Source: Ruminococcus flavefaciens AE3010
GTDB lineage: Bacteria > Bacillota > Clostridia > Oscillospirales > Ruminococcaceae
NCBI RefSeq assembly: GCF_000526795.1
Contig: NZ_JAGT01000001.1
Span: 1-64,000 of the forward strand
DNA: 64,000 nt
Reading direction: 5' to 3'
Shown here: piece after piece, positions 33,581-42,475 of the stretch
Numbering within the stretch: the first letter of the stretch is position 1
Layout: each line of letters opens with the position of its first letter
The notes under the pieces: model-generated
What the model was told of the DNA's origin: nothing
The model's input: the letters and a program-made list of their open reading frames with translations, nothing else
Databases searched by the model: none
Made by a program: the position numbers and the translations under genes

Positions 33581-35551
33581 ATGAAAGACGAGCTTGATAT
33601 GATATTCAGCGGTAAGGAAAAAGATATAGAAACTATATCTACGAGGTACAAGGCAGTGGATGACAAGAGAAAAGAAAAGATATATGAAATAAGCAGAAGA
33701 AAGTACAATATATTAAAGGCAGGGGAGAGCGAGGAAGAACGCACTGATGACGGATTCACCGTAAGTGCAGAGGGTGTCGAGCGCTATAACCGTCCAAAGC
33801 TGTACAGGTATTTTTCAGCGGCAGCGGCAGCGATCGTATTGTTCGGCGGAGTATGCGGCGGCGTACTGCTTTCGCGCTCCTCAAAGATACAGCCCATGAA
33901 CCCCAGCAGCGACCCAAATGTGACGGCTTCAACTGTTGAAGGTACAACAGATGCGCTTTATTTTGAGGATAATGCAGCTGTGGATAAGCTTCTGGGTAAT
34001 CTTGAAATGATCCAGAGACCACAGTACCCGACAATTGACTGTGTAGACCTTAGCGATGAGATATACTTCAATAAGGACGAATTCAATGATGTTGCAGGTG
34101 ACGTTGTAAATCTTACCAAGTATTATTTCGCAGTTACAGATGAAAGACTTGACAGCATGACAGAGGTCAATGACGTACTCAGGGAGACTTTCATCTACGA
34201 GACAGCCAACAGCTATCTCGGCGGCGACCTCAGCAGCCACGAAGTTGGCTTCGATTTCAGGGACGATTCAATGGCTAACAAGTACGTAAAGACCTTTATC
34301 GAATACAACGGCAGGGTCTACGTGCAGAGTCAGTGCGAGCCAAATGCTTCATACGCATACAACTTTGACGGCATATATAATTTCAGCGGTTATAAGCTTG
34401 TTTCCTCAGAGTTTACAAACAGCGGCGAGCTTCTTACAATGAACAGAGTTATGTATGACGAGAATTCCGAGCACGTATCCCTTGAAAAGCTTGTGACCTG
34501 CAAGAGAGTATACGAGAGACCTGACGGACAGAGAGTGACAGCAGATATACAGCTCCTTCCCGAGAACGACGTCTGGAAGATAGCCGCATACAATGTTAAA
34601 CTTCAAAACGACGAAAACGGCACAGAGCATAGTGAGGATAAAGGTCCTGTATTAGACGGAAAAACTGCTGCTGACGCAGAGACGGGAGATCTGCAGCTCC
34701 ATGAGAATATAATTTATCCAAGCTATGAAGAAGCAGCAGCTGCTTGTGCAGAGATCGAAAATGATCGTGCAAGAGGCGTGTACAGCTTCAATAAGGTAGA
34801 CGTGGAAAAGTATGCATCAAAAGTACTTGGAGCGTCCGGATTTGATGAACTCAACACTCTTGAAAACAAGAGCTACGTCTATCATTTGCTGCTCAATTCA
34901 TGCAGATACTTTGATACAGCCGAGCTTACATTCACTATAAACGGCACTTACGGTGCGGATAACTGGAGCAAAAACGAGCATTGTCTGGCAGACAACAAGG
35001 GAAAATATATCTACGTGGATTATGAGATGGATGAGCCGGGCTATAATAACCATTTAACGTTATATTCGTATGACGAAAGATGGATAAGCGCAGATAATAT
35101 TTCAAAGACATATTCAGAGGCACCTTATTTTGAAACAGGTATCCCAGAGAATTATGTTCCCGATAATTACCGCTATATCGACTGGTATGACTCTGATGGC
35201 GTCATACAGAATTACGGAAACTATTCTGATATAGTATTCGGACAGTTAGGACAGGACTGCCTGTATACGAATACTTCTTATATCCATAATTTTGATACAT
35301 GGTATATTGCGGGAACCGAGACCATACTTGGCAGACAGTGCGCAGTTATCAGCATCGATAACGGTTATTATACTGCCGAAAAATATGTTGATCTCAGAAC
35401 AGGTATAGTTCTGAAGTATTCAGAGCGTGCAATAAGCAGCGGTGATGCTGATGATATACGTTCAATGGAAGTATCGAGCATAAATATCGACCAGCCTTTG
35501 GATTATATATACTTTGATCCCACAGGCTATACCGATGAGTCATACAATTAA
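33581..35551 (+). CDS. Large membrane-anchored putative anti-sigma protein
   Basis: 656 residues: a charged cytoplasmic N terminus (1-76), one membrane helix (about 77-97, RYFSAAAAAIVLFGGVCGGV) and an external part of about 550 residues. The topology and linkage to an ECF sigma gene fit an anti-sigma factor with a sensor domain outside. The external region is rich in Asp, Tyr and Asn, suggests two related halves (both have a segment like SYxxEAAAACAEIEN only in the second), and matches no domain I recognise. Long ectodomains of this sort occur in fibre-sensing sigma systems of clostridia, but no carbohydrate-binding module is evident here. Confidence 0.65.
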   Translation: MKDELDMIFSGKEKDIETISTRYKAVDDKRKEKIYEISRRKYNILKAGESEEERTDDGFTVSAEGVERYNRPKLYRYFSAAAAAIVLFGGVCGGVLLSRSSKIQPMNPSSDPNVTASTVEGTTDALYFEDNAAVDKLLGNLEMIQRPQYPTIDCVDLSDEIYFNKDEFNDVAGDVVNLTKYYFAVTDERLDSMTEVNDVLRETFIYETANSYLGGDLSSHEVGFDFRDDSMANKYVKTFIEYNGRVYVQSQCEPNASYAYNFDGIYNFSGYKLVSSEFTNSGELLTMNRVMYDENSEHVSLEKLVTCKRVYERPDGQRVTADIQLLPENDVWKIAAYNVKLQNDENGTEHSEDKGPVLDGKTAADAETGDLQLHENIIYPSYEEAAAACAEIENDRARGVYSFNKVDVEKYASKVLGASGFDELNTLENKSYVYHLLLNSCRYFDTAELTFTINGTYGADNWSKNEHCLADNKGKYIYVDYEMDEPGYNNHLTLYSYDERWISADNISKTYSEAPYFETGIPENYVPDNYRYIDWYDSDGVIQNYGNYSDIVFGQLGQDCLYTNTSYIHNFDTWYIAGTETILGRQCAVISIDNGYYTAEKYVDLRTGIVLKYSERAISSGDADDIRSMEVSSINIDQPLDYIYFDPTGYTDESYN

Positions 35552-35563
35552 AGAATGCAAAAA

Positions 35564-35595
35564 ATCCCCTTTGCATAAGCAAAGGGGATAGCTTT
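35564..35595. terminator. Bidirectional terminator
   Basis: ATCCCCTTTGC (35564-35574) with GCAAAGGGGAT (35579-35589). Convergent genes on both sides; T-rich tracts on both strands. Confidence 0.85.
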
Positions 35596-35599
35596 TGTA

Positions 35600-36553
35600 T
35601 TAAAGTAAGTTTATGAGCTCATCGTGGACATCTTTCAGTCTGTCATCTGAGAGACCGAAATCCATAGCCTTGTAGTTCCATGCTGCTCTGCCGATATCGT
35701 GCTTTCTGAAAACGGCATTGATAGTTCTGTACCACTTTATGGTATCCTCGGGAGATACAACGTCGATACAGCCGTACTCACCGCAGTAAAGACCGCTTCC
35801 GTGCTTTTCAGCCTTGGCGATAGCTGTGGAGAAGAGCTCCTCAAAGTACTCCTCGGAGGTAACGCTTTCCTCGAAAGCCATACGCTCCTCGGGAATGATA
35901 TCTGTAGTCCAGTAAGCTCCCTGATGTGTGAACTTCAGAGGCTCATAGCAGTGCATATTGTAGAAAACGTTCTCGTCGTAAGGCGCGTCCAGATACTGAA
36001 CCGTAGCAGCACTGTTGTTCCAGTAGCTTCCCACAAGAATGAGAATGTTGGGAGCTATTTTTCTTATCCTGCGGATACACTCATTGGCTATCCTGTTCCA
36101 TGCACCGATGAAATCTGCATCAGTGACCTCATTGAGAAGCTCAAAGGCTACATTTGGAGTAAGTGAGCCGTAGCGTCTTGCCACCTCTTCCCACAGGCGG
36201 TAGAAGCGCTCCTGATACTCCTGACTGTCGAAGAATCCGCTTTCATTTTCAGCGTAATAGTCAAAGGAAAAGCCTGCGGTCTTGTGAAGATCGAGAATGA
36301 GATTGAGACCGTTTGCCTTGCAGGCGTTAACAGCCATATCAAGGTAAGCAAAGCCCTCCTCGCTGAAAGAGCCGTCCTCGTTTTCAAGTATATTATAGTC
36401 AAATGGGACACGGATATGGTCTAAGCCCCATGAAGCAGCGATTTTAAAGTCGTTTTCAGTAATAAAGGTGTCCAGGTGCTCTTTTTCGTAATTGCACTGT
36501 GAAAGCCAGCCGCCAAAGTTTACGCCCTTATTGAATCCGATCATTTTTTTCAT
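35600..36553 (-). CDS. Glycoside hydrolase family 5 enzyme, cytoplasmic
   Basis: 317 residues forming one TIM barrel. The catalytic acid/base is Glu142 (AFELLNEV) and the nucleophile Glu259 (YCGEYGCID), with His90 (ILDLH) and His201/Tyr203 (NMHCYEP) as expected for GH5. Start 36551-36553 follows AAAGGAGGCGATC. There is no signal peptide, linker, CBM or dockerin, so it probably acts inside the cell on imported oligosaccharides, unlike the secreted cellulases of this group. The exact subfamily and substrate are not evident. Confidence 0.88.
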   Translation of the reverse strand: MKKMIGFNKGVNFGGWLSQCNYEKEHLDTFITENDFKIAASWGLDHIRVPFDYNILENEDGSFSEEGFAYLDMAVNACKANGLNLILDLHKTAGFSFDYYAENESGFFDSQEYQERFYRLWEEVARRYGSLTPNVAFELLNEVTDADFIGAWNRIANECIRRIRKIAPNILILVGSYWNNSAATVQYLDAPYDENVFYNMHCYEPLKFTHQGAYWTTDIIPEERMAFEESVTSEEYFEELFSTAIAKAEKHGSGLYCGEYGCIDVVSPEDTIKWYRTINAVFRKHDIGRAAWNYKAMDFGLSDDRLKDVHDELINLL

Positions 36554-36661
36554 GCTGATCGCCTCCTTTAATGAGAGTATAGCATATTTCATGCAGAAAC
36601 TATACTTGTTTTATGTGAAAAATAATAAATTCATGATGTACGAGATAAAATTAAAGATAAT

Positions 36662-36687
36662 AAAAAACCTGTATCCGAAGATACAGG
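36662..36687 (-). terminator. Terminator of the tRNA-Ser pair
   Basis: Minus-strand CCTGTATC / GATACAGG around TTCG, followed by TTTTTTATT, just after the tRNA-Ser(GCU) gene. Confidence 0.88.
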
Positions 36688-36689
36688 TA

Positions 36690-36779
36690 TGGCGCGGATT
36701 GAGAGATTTGAACTCTCGCGCCGGTTTCCCGACCTACTCCCTTAGCAGGGGAGCCCCTTCACCACTTGGGTAAATCCGC
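36690..36779 (-). tRNA. tRNA-Ser (anticodon GCU)
   Basis: A 90-nt class II tRNA on the minus strand: 7-bp acceptor stem GCGGATT / AATCCGC, CCA encoded, anticodon loop CTGCTAA giving GCU (codons AGC/AGU), a long variable arm, and T loop GTTCAAAT. It is the second gene of a two-tRNA transcript. Confidence 0.93.
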
Positions 36780-36814
36780 AAACCGACGAGCGAGAAGCTC
36801 ACCGATAAAAAAAT

Positions 36815-36903
36815 TGGCGGAGAGGGTGGGATTCGAACCCACGTGACCGTTAAGTCAAACGGTTTTCAAGACCGCCTCGTTATGACCGCTTCGATACCTC
36901 TCC
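36815..36903 (-). tRNA. tRNA-Ser (anticodon UGA)
   Basis: Minus-strand class II tRNA with acceptor GGAGAGG / CCTCTCC, encoded CCA, anticodon loop around TGA (codons UCA and other UCN), long variable arm and T loop GTTCGAAT. It lies 35 nt upstream of the tRNA-Ser(GCU) and shares its promoter. Confidence 0.93.
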
Positions 36904-36934
36904 ATTTTTTACTGCCGAATTAATCAGCTTTTAT

Positions 36935-36963
36935 ATTATACCACGGTGAGCGGCAGTTGTCAA
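36935..36963 (-). promoter_or_regulatory. Promoter of the tRNA-Ser pair
   Basis: On the minus strand TTGACA (36963-36958), 17-bp spacer, TATAAT (36940-36935). Both boxes are consensus. Confidence 0.88.
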
Positions 36964-37110
36964 GGAAAAATAAAAGAAAATCGTAACGATAAATTTTCAA
37001 CATTTTTAAGCATAATATACAATGGGAGATGTTGATAAAAAACTGTTCGACGGAAATAAAAAATTCTTGTAAAATTTTTCGGTAAAAATGATTTTTTTGA
37101 AAGAATATAC

Positions 37111-37139
37111 TTTACATTATTATAAAATTAGTGTAAAAT
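37111..37139 (+). promoter_or_regulatory. pyrH operon promoter
   Basis: TTTACA (37111-37116), 17-bp spacer, TAAAAT (37134-37139), with start near 37146, 26 nt before pyrH. The 37 kb-48 kb genes may all depend on it. TTTACA and TGTAAA form a loose dyad. Confidence 0.7.
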
Positions 37140-37171
37140 ATACTATAGATATTTTTTTGTGAGGTGCTTAT

Positions 37172-37882
37172 ATGGAACCAAAGTATAAACGAATTTTATT
37201 AAAGGTCAGCGGCGAGGCTCTGGCAGGCGACAAGAAAACAGGTCTCAACTATGACGTAGTTACAGAGATATGTGAGAGCATAAAGAAGTGCTCCGATGCA
37301 GGTGCTCAGGTAGCAGTAGTAGTCGGCGGCGGTAACTTCTGGAGAGGCCGTTCAAGCGGAGCTATGGACAGGACCCGTGCAGACCATATCGGAATGCTGG
37401 CAACAACAATGAATGCACTTGCACTTGCAGACGTACTGGAGTCTCTCGGCTGTGTTGTCAGAGTTCAGACAGCACTTCAGATGGCTGCTATCGCAGAGCC
37501 CTATATCCGCAACAGAGCTGTAAGACATCTGGACAAGGGAAGAATAGTTATCTTCGGCTGCGGTACAGGAAACCCCTTCTTCTCAACAGATACAGCTGCT
37601 GCGCTTCGTTCGGTTGAGATAGAGGCGGATATTCTCCTCAAGGCAACTCTTGTTGACGGTGTATACGATAAAGACCCCCACAAGTATGACGACGCAAAGA
37701 AGTACGACACTCTTACTTTCTCACAGGTCATCGGCGAGGACCTCGGCGTAATGGACAGCACAGCTGCTGCTATGTGCCGCGACAATCACATGAAGATGCT
37801 GGTATTCGATCTCAGCCGTCCCGATAACATATATGATGCTGTTATGGGTGCTGACATCGGAACCGTTGTATACGAAGACTAA
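37172..37882 (+). CDS. pyrH: UMP kinase
   Basis: 236 residues; phosphorylates UMP to UDP. Conserved segments are [11 protein letters not shown] (P-loop-like), [13 protein letters not shown] and [17 protein letters not shown], with [10 protein letters not shown] near the C terminus. GAGGTGC precedes the start. First gene of the conserved pyrH-frr-uppS-cdsA-dxr-rseP run. UTP is usually its feedback inhibitor. Confidence 0.97.
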   Translation: MEPKYKRILLKVSGEALAGDKKTGLNYDVVTEICESIKKCSDAGAQVAVVVGGGNFWRGRSSGAMDRTRADHIGMLATTMNALALADVLESLGCVVRVQTALQMAAIAEPYIRNRAVRHLDKGRIVIFGCGTGNPFFSTDTAAALRSVEIEADILLKATLVDGVYDKDPHKYDDAKKYDTLTFSQVIGEDLGVMDSTAAAMCRDNHMKMLVFDLSRPDNIYDAVMGADIGTVVYED

Positions 37883-37903
37883 TACCGAAAGGAATGAACA
37901 ACA

Positions 37904-38458
37904 ATGAAAGAACAGCTTAATATCGCTAAGGAAAAAATGAACAAGAGCCTTAATGCTCTCGGAAACGAATTTGCTTCTATCCGTGCAGGAAGAGCAAACC
38001 CGGGCGTACTCGATAAGGTAATGGTAGATTACTACGGAGCTCCCACACCTGTCAATCAGATGGCAGCTATTTCCGTATCAGAGGCAAGAATCCTTGTTAT
38101 CCAGCCATGGGATAAGTCAACACTCAAGCTTATCGAAAAGGCTATACAGGCTTCCGACATCGGTATCCAGCCTGTAAACGACGGAAACGTTATCCGTCTT
38201 GCATTCCCTCAGCTCACTGAGGATCGCCGTAAGGAGCTCTGCAAGAGCATCAAGAAGTACGGCGAGGAGTGTAAGGTAACTGTTCGTTCTATCAGACGTG
38301 ATACTATGGAGAAGTACAAGACAATGAAGAAGAACTCCGAGATCACAGAGGACGACCTGAAGGACTGCGAGAAGAAGGTTCAGGATCTCACAGACAAGAT
38401 GTGTGCTGACGTTGATAAAATGGTAGCAGACAAAGAAAAAGAGATCATGACAGTATAA
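37904..38458 (+). CDS. frr: Ribosome recycling factor
   Basis: 184 residues, the tRNA-shaped factor that with EF-G splits post-termination ribosomes. Signature FASIRAGRANPGVLDKV, YYGAPTPVNQMA and the C-terminal VKKYGEE-type helices. It starts 21 nt after pyrH; RBS AAAGGAATG. Typical length. Confidence 0.97.
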   Translation: MKEQLNIAKEKMNKSLNALGNEFASIRAGRANPGVLDKVMVDYYGAPTPVNQMAAISVSEARILVIQPWDKSTLKLIEKAIQASDIGIQPVNDGNVIRLAFPQLTEDRRKELCKSIKKYGEECKVTVRSIRRDTMEKYKTMKKNSEITEDDLKDCEKKVQDLTDKMCADVDKMVADKEKEIMTV

Positions 38459-38468
38459 TTGGTGAAAT

Positions 38469-39218
38469 ATGGCATTATTCGGAAAAAAAGATAAAACTGG
38501 ATCGGAGGAGCTCGTACTGCCCGAGAAGCTTCCCGACCATGTAGCATTTATCATGGACGGCAACGGCAGATGGGCAAAAAAGCGCGGACTGCCCCGTTCA
38601 CTGGGACACCGTGAGGGAGCTAAGAACTTCCGTACTATCGTCCGTCACTGCAAGGATATCGGACTCAAGACCATAAGCTTCTACGCTTTCTCAACCGAGA
38701 ACTGGAAGCGCTCGCAGGAAGAGGTAGGCGCTCTCATGAACCTTTTCCGTGACTATCTTGCAGACGTTAGAAACTTCCTCAGCGAGAATACAAGAATGGT
38801 GTTCCTCGGCGACAAGAGCGCCTTTGCTGACGATATCCGCGAGAAGATGGAAAAGCTGGAGGCTGACTCCGCAGACTACGACGAAATGACCATTCTCATG
38901 GCTGTAAACTACGGCGGCCGTGACGAGATAACTCACGCTGCGAAGCTTCTTGCACAGAAGGCTGCAAACGGTGAGATTAAGCCCGAGGATATAAACGAGC
39001 AGGCTGTTTCCGATAACCTCTACACAGCAGGCTATCCCGACGTTGACCTGCTTATCCGTCCAAGCGGCGAGCAGAGAATATCCAACTTCCTCATATGGCA
39101 GTGTGCATATGCGGAGTTCTACTATACCGACGTTCTCTGGCCTGACTTTACTCCCGAGGAGCTTGACAAGGCTATCATCGAGTTCGCAAAGAGAAACCGC
39201 CGCTTCGGAGGTGTCTGA
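38469..39218 (+). CDS. uppS: Isoprenyl transferase (undecaprenyl diphosphate synthase)
   Basis: 249 residues, cis-prenyltransferase making the C55 lipid carrier for peptidoglycan. Catalytic Asp in FIMDGNGRWAKKRGL (near residue 28), SFYAFSTENWKR, and the C-terminal DLLIRPSGEQRISNFLIWQ. The last base of its stop codon overlaps the cdsA start, implying translational coupling. Confidence 0.97.
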   Translation: MALFGKKDKTGSEELVLPEKLPDHVAFIMDGNGRWAKKRGLPRSLGHREGAKNFRTIVRHCKDIGLKTISFYAFSTENWKRSQEEVGALMNLFRDYLADVRNFLSENTRMVFLGDKSAFADDIREKMEKLEADSADYDEMTILMAVNYGGRDEITHAAKLLAQKAANGEIKPEDINEQAVSDNLYTAGYPDVDLLIRPSGEQRISNFLIWQCAYAEFYYTDVLWPDFTPEELDKAIIEFAKRNRRFGGV

Positions 39219-40126
39219 TGCTTACTCGCATTATTTCGGGAGCAGTCGGCGTTGTACTGCTGGGTATCGTACTTTGCTTTCATGCTACTATAGTGCTCCC
39301 AATTGCGGTTGCAGCAATTATCGCAGTAATGCTCTTTGAGCTTCTCCGCGCGGTGAAGCTCCACAAGTGTATCCCGATACTTCTGGCAGCAGAAGCCTGC
39401 GGCATAGCCGTTCCGCTTCTGTACGGCTATTTCCATAAAGCAAAGGACGTTCAGTACTATCTGACAGATTTCAGGATGTACGGCGAGAATACAATAATAG
39501 ACCCTGCGTATACTCTTTATGTGTTCTGCGCAGTTCTCCTTGCAGCCTTTGTTATCTTCATCACATGGCTGAAAAAACACAAGGAGATACGCTATGAGCA
39601 GGTATTCTTCGTACTTGCGGTCATGGTGCTTGTTCCGCAGGCAATGACGACTATGATACGCATCGAGCGTCTCGGTAAGCCCATGCTGATAGGAAGCACC
39701 TATACAGTCAGCGGACTTTTCCTGCTCGTTATGGGACTGTGCGGCGCATGGATAGCAGACACGGGAGCATACTTCACAGGCGTGGCTATCGGCAAGCACA
39801 AGCTCTGCCCCGAGATAAGCCCCAAGAAAACTATCGAGGGACTTGTTGGCGGTATCGTTACTACAGCTGTTGTCTATGCCATTGCATTCTCGGCATACTA
39901 CGGCTTTACTGCTAAAAGAGCAGCTATCGCTTTTGCGACGGGAGCTGTATGCGCAGTAATCGGCACAGTCGGCGATCTTTCCGCTTCTATGGTAAAGCGT
40001 CAGATAGGCTTCAAGGACTACGGAAAGATAATGCCCGGACACGGCGGACTTATGGACCGCTTTGACAGCGTGCTTTTCGTGCTGCCTACATTTTATGCAT
40101 TTATCGCCTTATTCGGCGTACAGTGA
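39218..40126 (+). CDS. cdsA: Phosphatidate cytidylyltransferase
   Basis: 302 residues, eight or so membrane helices; makes CDP-diacylglycerol for phospholipid synthesis. The family signature GKIMPGHGGLMDRFDSVLF is at the C terminus and KKTIEGLVGG lies before it. Overlaps uppS by one base. Sits between uppS and dxr, as in other Firmicutes. Confidence 0.95.
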   Translation: MLTRIISGAVGVVLLGIVLCFHATIVLPIAVAAIIAVMLFELLRAVKLHKCIPILLAAEACGIAVPLLYGYFHKAKDVQYYLTDFRMYGENTIIDPAYTLYVFCAVLLAAFVIFITWLKKHKEIRYEQVFFVLAVMVLVPQAMTTMIRIERLGKPMLIGSTYTVSGLFLLVMGLCGAWIADTGAYFTGVAIGKHKLCPEISPKKTIEGLVGGIVTTAVVYAIAFSAYYGFTAKRAAIAFATGAVCAVIGTVGDLSASMVKRQIGFKDYGKIMPGHGGLMDRFDSVLFVLPTFYAFIALFGVQ

Positions 40127-40138
40127 TATTTCTGAAAC

Positions 40139-40165
40139 GGACTATTCACGGATAGTCCCTTTCGC
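40139..40165 (+). terminator. Weak hairpin between cdsA and dxr
   Basis: GGACTAT / ATAGTCC stem (40139-40145, 40152-40158) followed by an interrupted T tract (CTTTCG). Probably permits readthrough; dxr has no clear promoter of its own. Confidence 0.4.
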
Positions 40166-40231
40166 ATTTTATAAAGGACTTTTGTCTTAATATCAATCGG
40201 GAAGTTATTTCCGCGAAAAGGGGAAAATATA

Positions 40232-41383
40232 ATGAATAAAACAGTGTCGATACTTGGTTCCACAGGCTCTATCGGTACGCAGTCATTAGAGGTCTGCGAG
40301 AAGCACGGACTCAGGGTCGCAGCACTTGCCGCACACAGTAGCATTGAAGCTCTTGAGCAGCAGATAAGACGTTTTCGTCCTGCCTATGCATGTATCTACA
40401 ACGAGGAGAAGTACGGCGAACTGAAACGCCGAATCTCCGACCTCGATGTAAAGCTCTACAGCGGCATGGAGGGACTTTGCAGGCTGGCTTCTCTTGACGA
40501 AGCTGATATCATTCTCAATTCCGTTGTGGGTATGGTGGGACTTCTGCCCACTCTTACAGCCATTGACGCAGGCAAGGACCTTGCCCTTGCAAACAAGGAG
40601 ACCCTTGTGGCAGGCGGCGAGCTGGTAATGGACGCAGCTGCGAAAAAGGGCGTGAAGATCTATCCCGTTGACAGCGAGCACTCGGCTATATTCCAGTGCT
40701 TACAGGGCAACAAGCGGGAGCAGCTCAGCAAGATAATCCTTACGGCTTCGGGAGGCCCCTTCTTCGGCAGGAGCTACGACGAGCTTAAAAATGTAACAAA
40801 GGCTCAGGCTCTCCACCACCCCAACTGGGAGATGGGCAATAAAATCACCATCGACTCTGCTACACTTATGAACAAGGGACTTGAATTCATTGAGGCGAAA
40901 TGGCTCTTTGACCTTGCTCCCGAACAGATAGAGATCGTGGTACACCGCCAGAGCGTAGTCCACTCAGCAGTTGAGTACAACGACTACTCCGTAATTGCTC
41001 AGATGGGCGTTCCCGATATGAAAATACCGATACAGTATGCTCTGCTCTATCCGAACCGCATGAGCTGTCCTACGGGAAGACTTTCTCTTACAGACTATGG
41101 AAAGCTCACCTTTGAGAAGCCCGACTACGACACATTCAAGTGTCTGTCTGCGGCTATCGAGGCTATCAGGCGGGGCGGAGCTTATCCCTGTCTGGTAAAT
41201 TCAGCCAACGAGGAAGCAGTCAAGGCATTTCTCCATGACGAGATAAGCTTCATAGAGATAGGCGAGACCGTATCATCGGTGCTTGATAAGTTCGAGCCCT
41301 CGGAGATAAAGAGCTACGATGACGTTATGAAAGCCGATACTGCGGCAAGAGCATACGTAAGGGAGCGCATCGCAGCGAAATAA
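40232..41383 (+). CDS. dxr: 1-deoxy-D-xylulose-5-phosphate reductoisomerase
   Basis: 383 residues; second step of the MEP isoprenoid pathway, NADPH dependent. N-terminal Rossmann motif GSTGSIGTQSLEV, then LANKETLVAGGELV, VDSEHSAIFQCLQG and the metal-binding region. Acts in the same pathway as ispG further down the operon. The start lies after a GGGGAAAAT site. Confidence 0.97.
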   Translation: MNKTVSILGSTGSIGTQSLEVCEKHGLRVAALAAHSSIEALEQQIRRFRPAYACIYNEEKYGELKRRISDLDVKLYSGMEGLCRLASLDEADIILNSVVGMVGLLPTLTAIDAGKDLALANKETLVAGGELVMDAAAKKGVKIYPVDSEHSAIFQCLQGNKREQLSKIILTASGGPFFGRSYDELKNVTKAQALHHPNWEMGNKITIDSATLMNKGLEFIEAKWLFDLAPEQIEIVVHRQSVVHSAVEYNDYSVIAQMGVPDMKIPIQYALLYPNRMSCPTGRLSLTDYGKLTFEKPDYDTFKCLSAAIEAIRRGGAYPCLVNSANEEAVKAFLHDEISFIEIGETVSSVLDKFEPSEIKSYDDVMKADTAARAYVRERIAAK

Positions 41384-41409
41384 GCTGCATTAAGAAAGGA
41401 ACAGGCAAC

Positions 41410-42474
41410 ATGGGTATTATTATTGCGATACTTATATTCGGACTGATAGTTACAGTCCATGAATTCGGACATTTTATATGCGCTAAGCTCAGCGGCATAA
41501 AGGTGCTGGAGTTCTCTGTGGGTATGGGTCCCAAGCTTCTCCAGAAGCATAAGGGCGAGACCAAGTATTCTCTGAGAGCTCTGCCTATAGGCGGCTACTG
41601 CGCAATGGAGGGCGAGGACGCCACCAACAGCGACCCGAGAAGCTTCCGAAATGCAAAGCTCTGGAAGCGTATGGTAGTCCTTGTGGCAGGAGCTGCAATG
41701 AACTTTGTACTTGGGATCGTTATGCTGATGATACTTGTCTGCATGATGGATCAGGTACCCACAACTACTATAAAGGGTTTCAGCGGTCAGCGCAACGATG
41801 ACGGCACAGTGACATATTTTGCCGCAAGCTATGAGTCCGGACTTCGTCACGGTGACAAGCTTATTTCTATTGACGGTACAAGGATATACAGCACTCTCGA
41901 CCTGAACTATATCTTTGATTCAATAACAAGCAATGAGGGACACAAGGTGGTCGTAAAGCGTGACGGCAAAAGGCTTACACTCAATGATGTGTTCTTCGAG
42001 GATAAGGCTGAGGGCGGCGGAGTTATCGACTTCGGCGTTGTATACAAGGATAAGAATCCTCTTACTGTAATAAAGGGCTCGGGAGACATATTCATGTCCA
42101 TGAGCCATATTGTCGGTCTTTCACTGAAACAGATGATGACAGGACAGCTCAATAAGGAAGATGTATCGGGACCTGTAGGTGTCGTAACAGCTATCAGCGA
42201 GCAGACCAAGGACAATGAGTCCATTGCTGACGCTATCTACAAGATAATCTATATGACAGCCCTTATCACCATCAACGTTGGTATATTCAATCTTCTTCCT
42301 ATACCCGGACTTGACGGCGGACGTCTTCTCTTCTGCTTCATCGAGCTCATACGCCGCAAGCCCGTAAAGCCAGAGCATGAGGGCTACGTTCACCTTGCAG
42401 GCATGGTGCTCCTCTTCGGAGTTATGATATTCGCAACCTACAACGATATAGCAAGACTTATTACAGGAGGATAA
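41410..42474 (+). CDS. rseP: Site-2 zinc metalloprotease RseP/RasP
   Basis: 354 residues, a membrane protease that cleaves within membrane helices of anti-sigma factors and signal peptides. HEFGH zinc motif at residues 17-21, one PDZ-like domain (about 115-200) and the C-terminal zinc ligand region IPGLDGGRL. A plausible partner for release of the ECF sigma factor encoded at 33 kb, but no direct link is shown. Next gene starts 2 nt after the stop. Confidence 0.95.
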   Translation: MGIIIAILIFGLIVTVHEFGHFICAKLSGIKVLEFSVGMGPKLLQKHKGETKYSLRALPIGGYCAMEGEDATNSDPRSFRNAKLWKRMVVLVAGAAMNFVLGIVMLMILVCMMDQVPTTTIKGFSGQRNDDGTVTYFAASYESGLRHGDKLISIDGTRIYSTLDLNYIFDSITSNEGHKVVVKRDGKRLTLNDVFFEDKAEGGGVIDFGVVYKDKNPLTVIKGSGDIFMSMSHIVGLSLKQMMTGQLNKEDVSGPVGVVTAISEQTKDNESIADAIYKIIYMTALITINVGIFNLLPIPGLDGGRLLFCFIELIRRKPVKPEHEGYVHLAGMVLLFGVMIFATYNDIARLITGG

Positions 42475-42475
42475 G

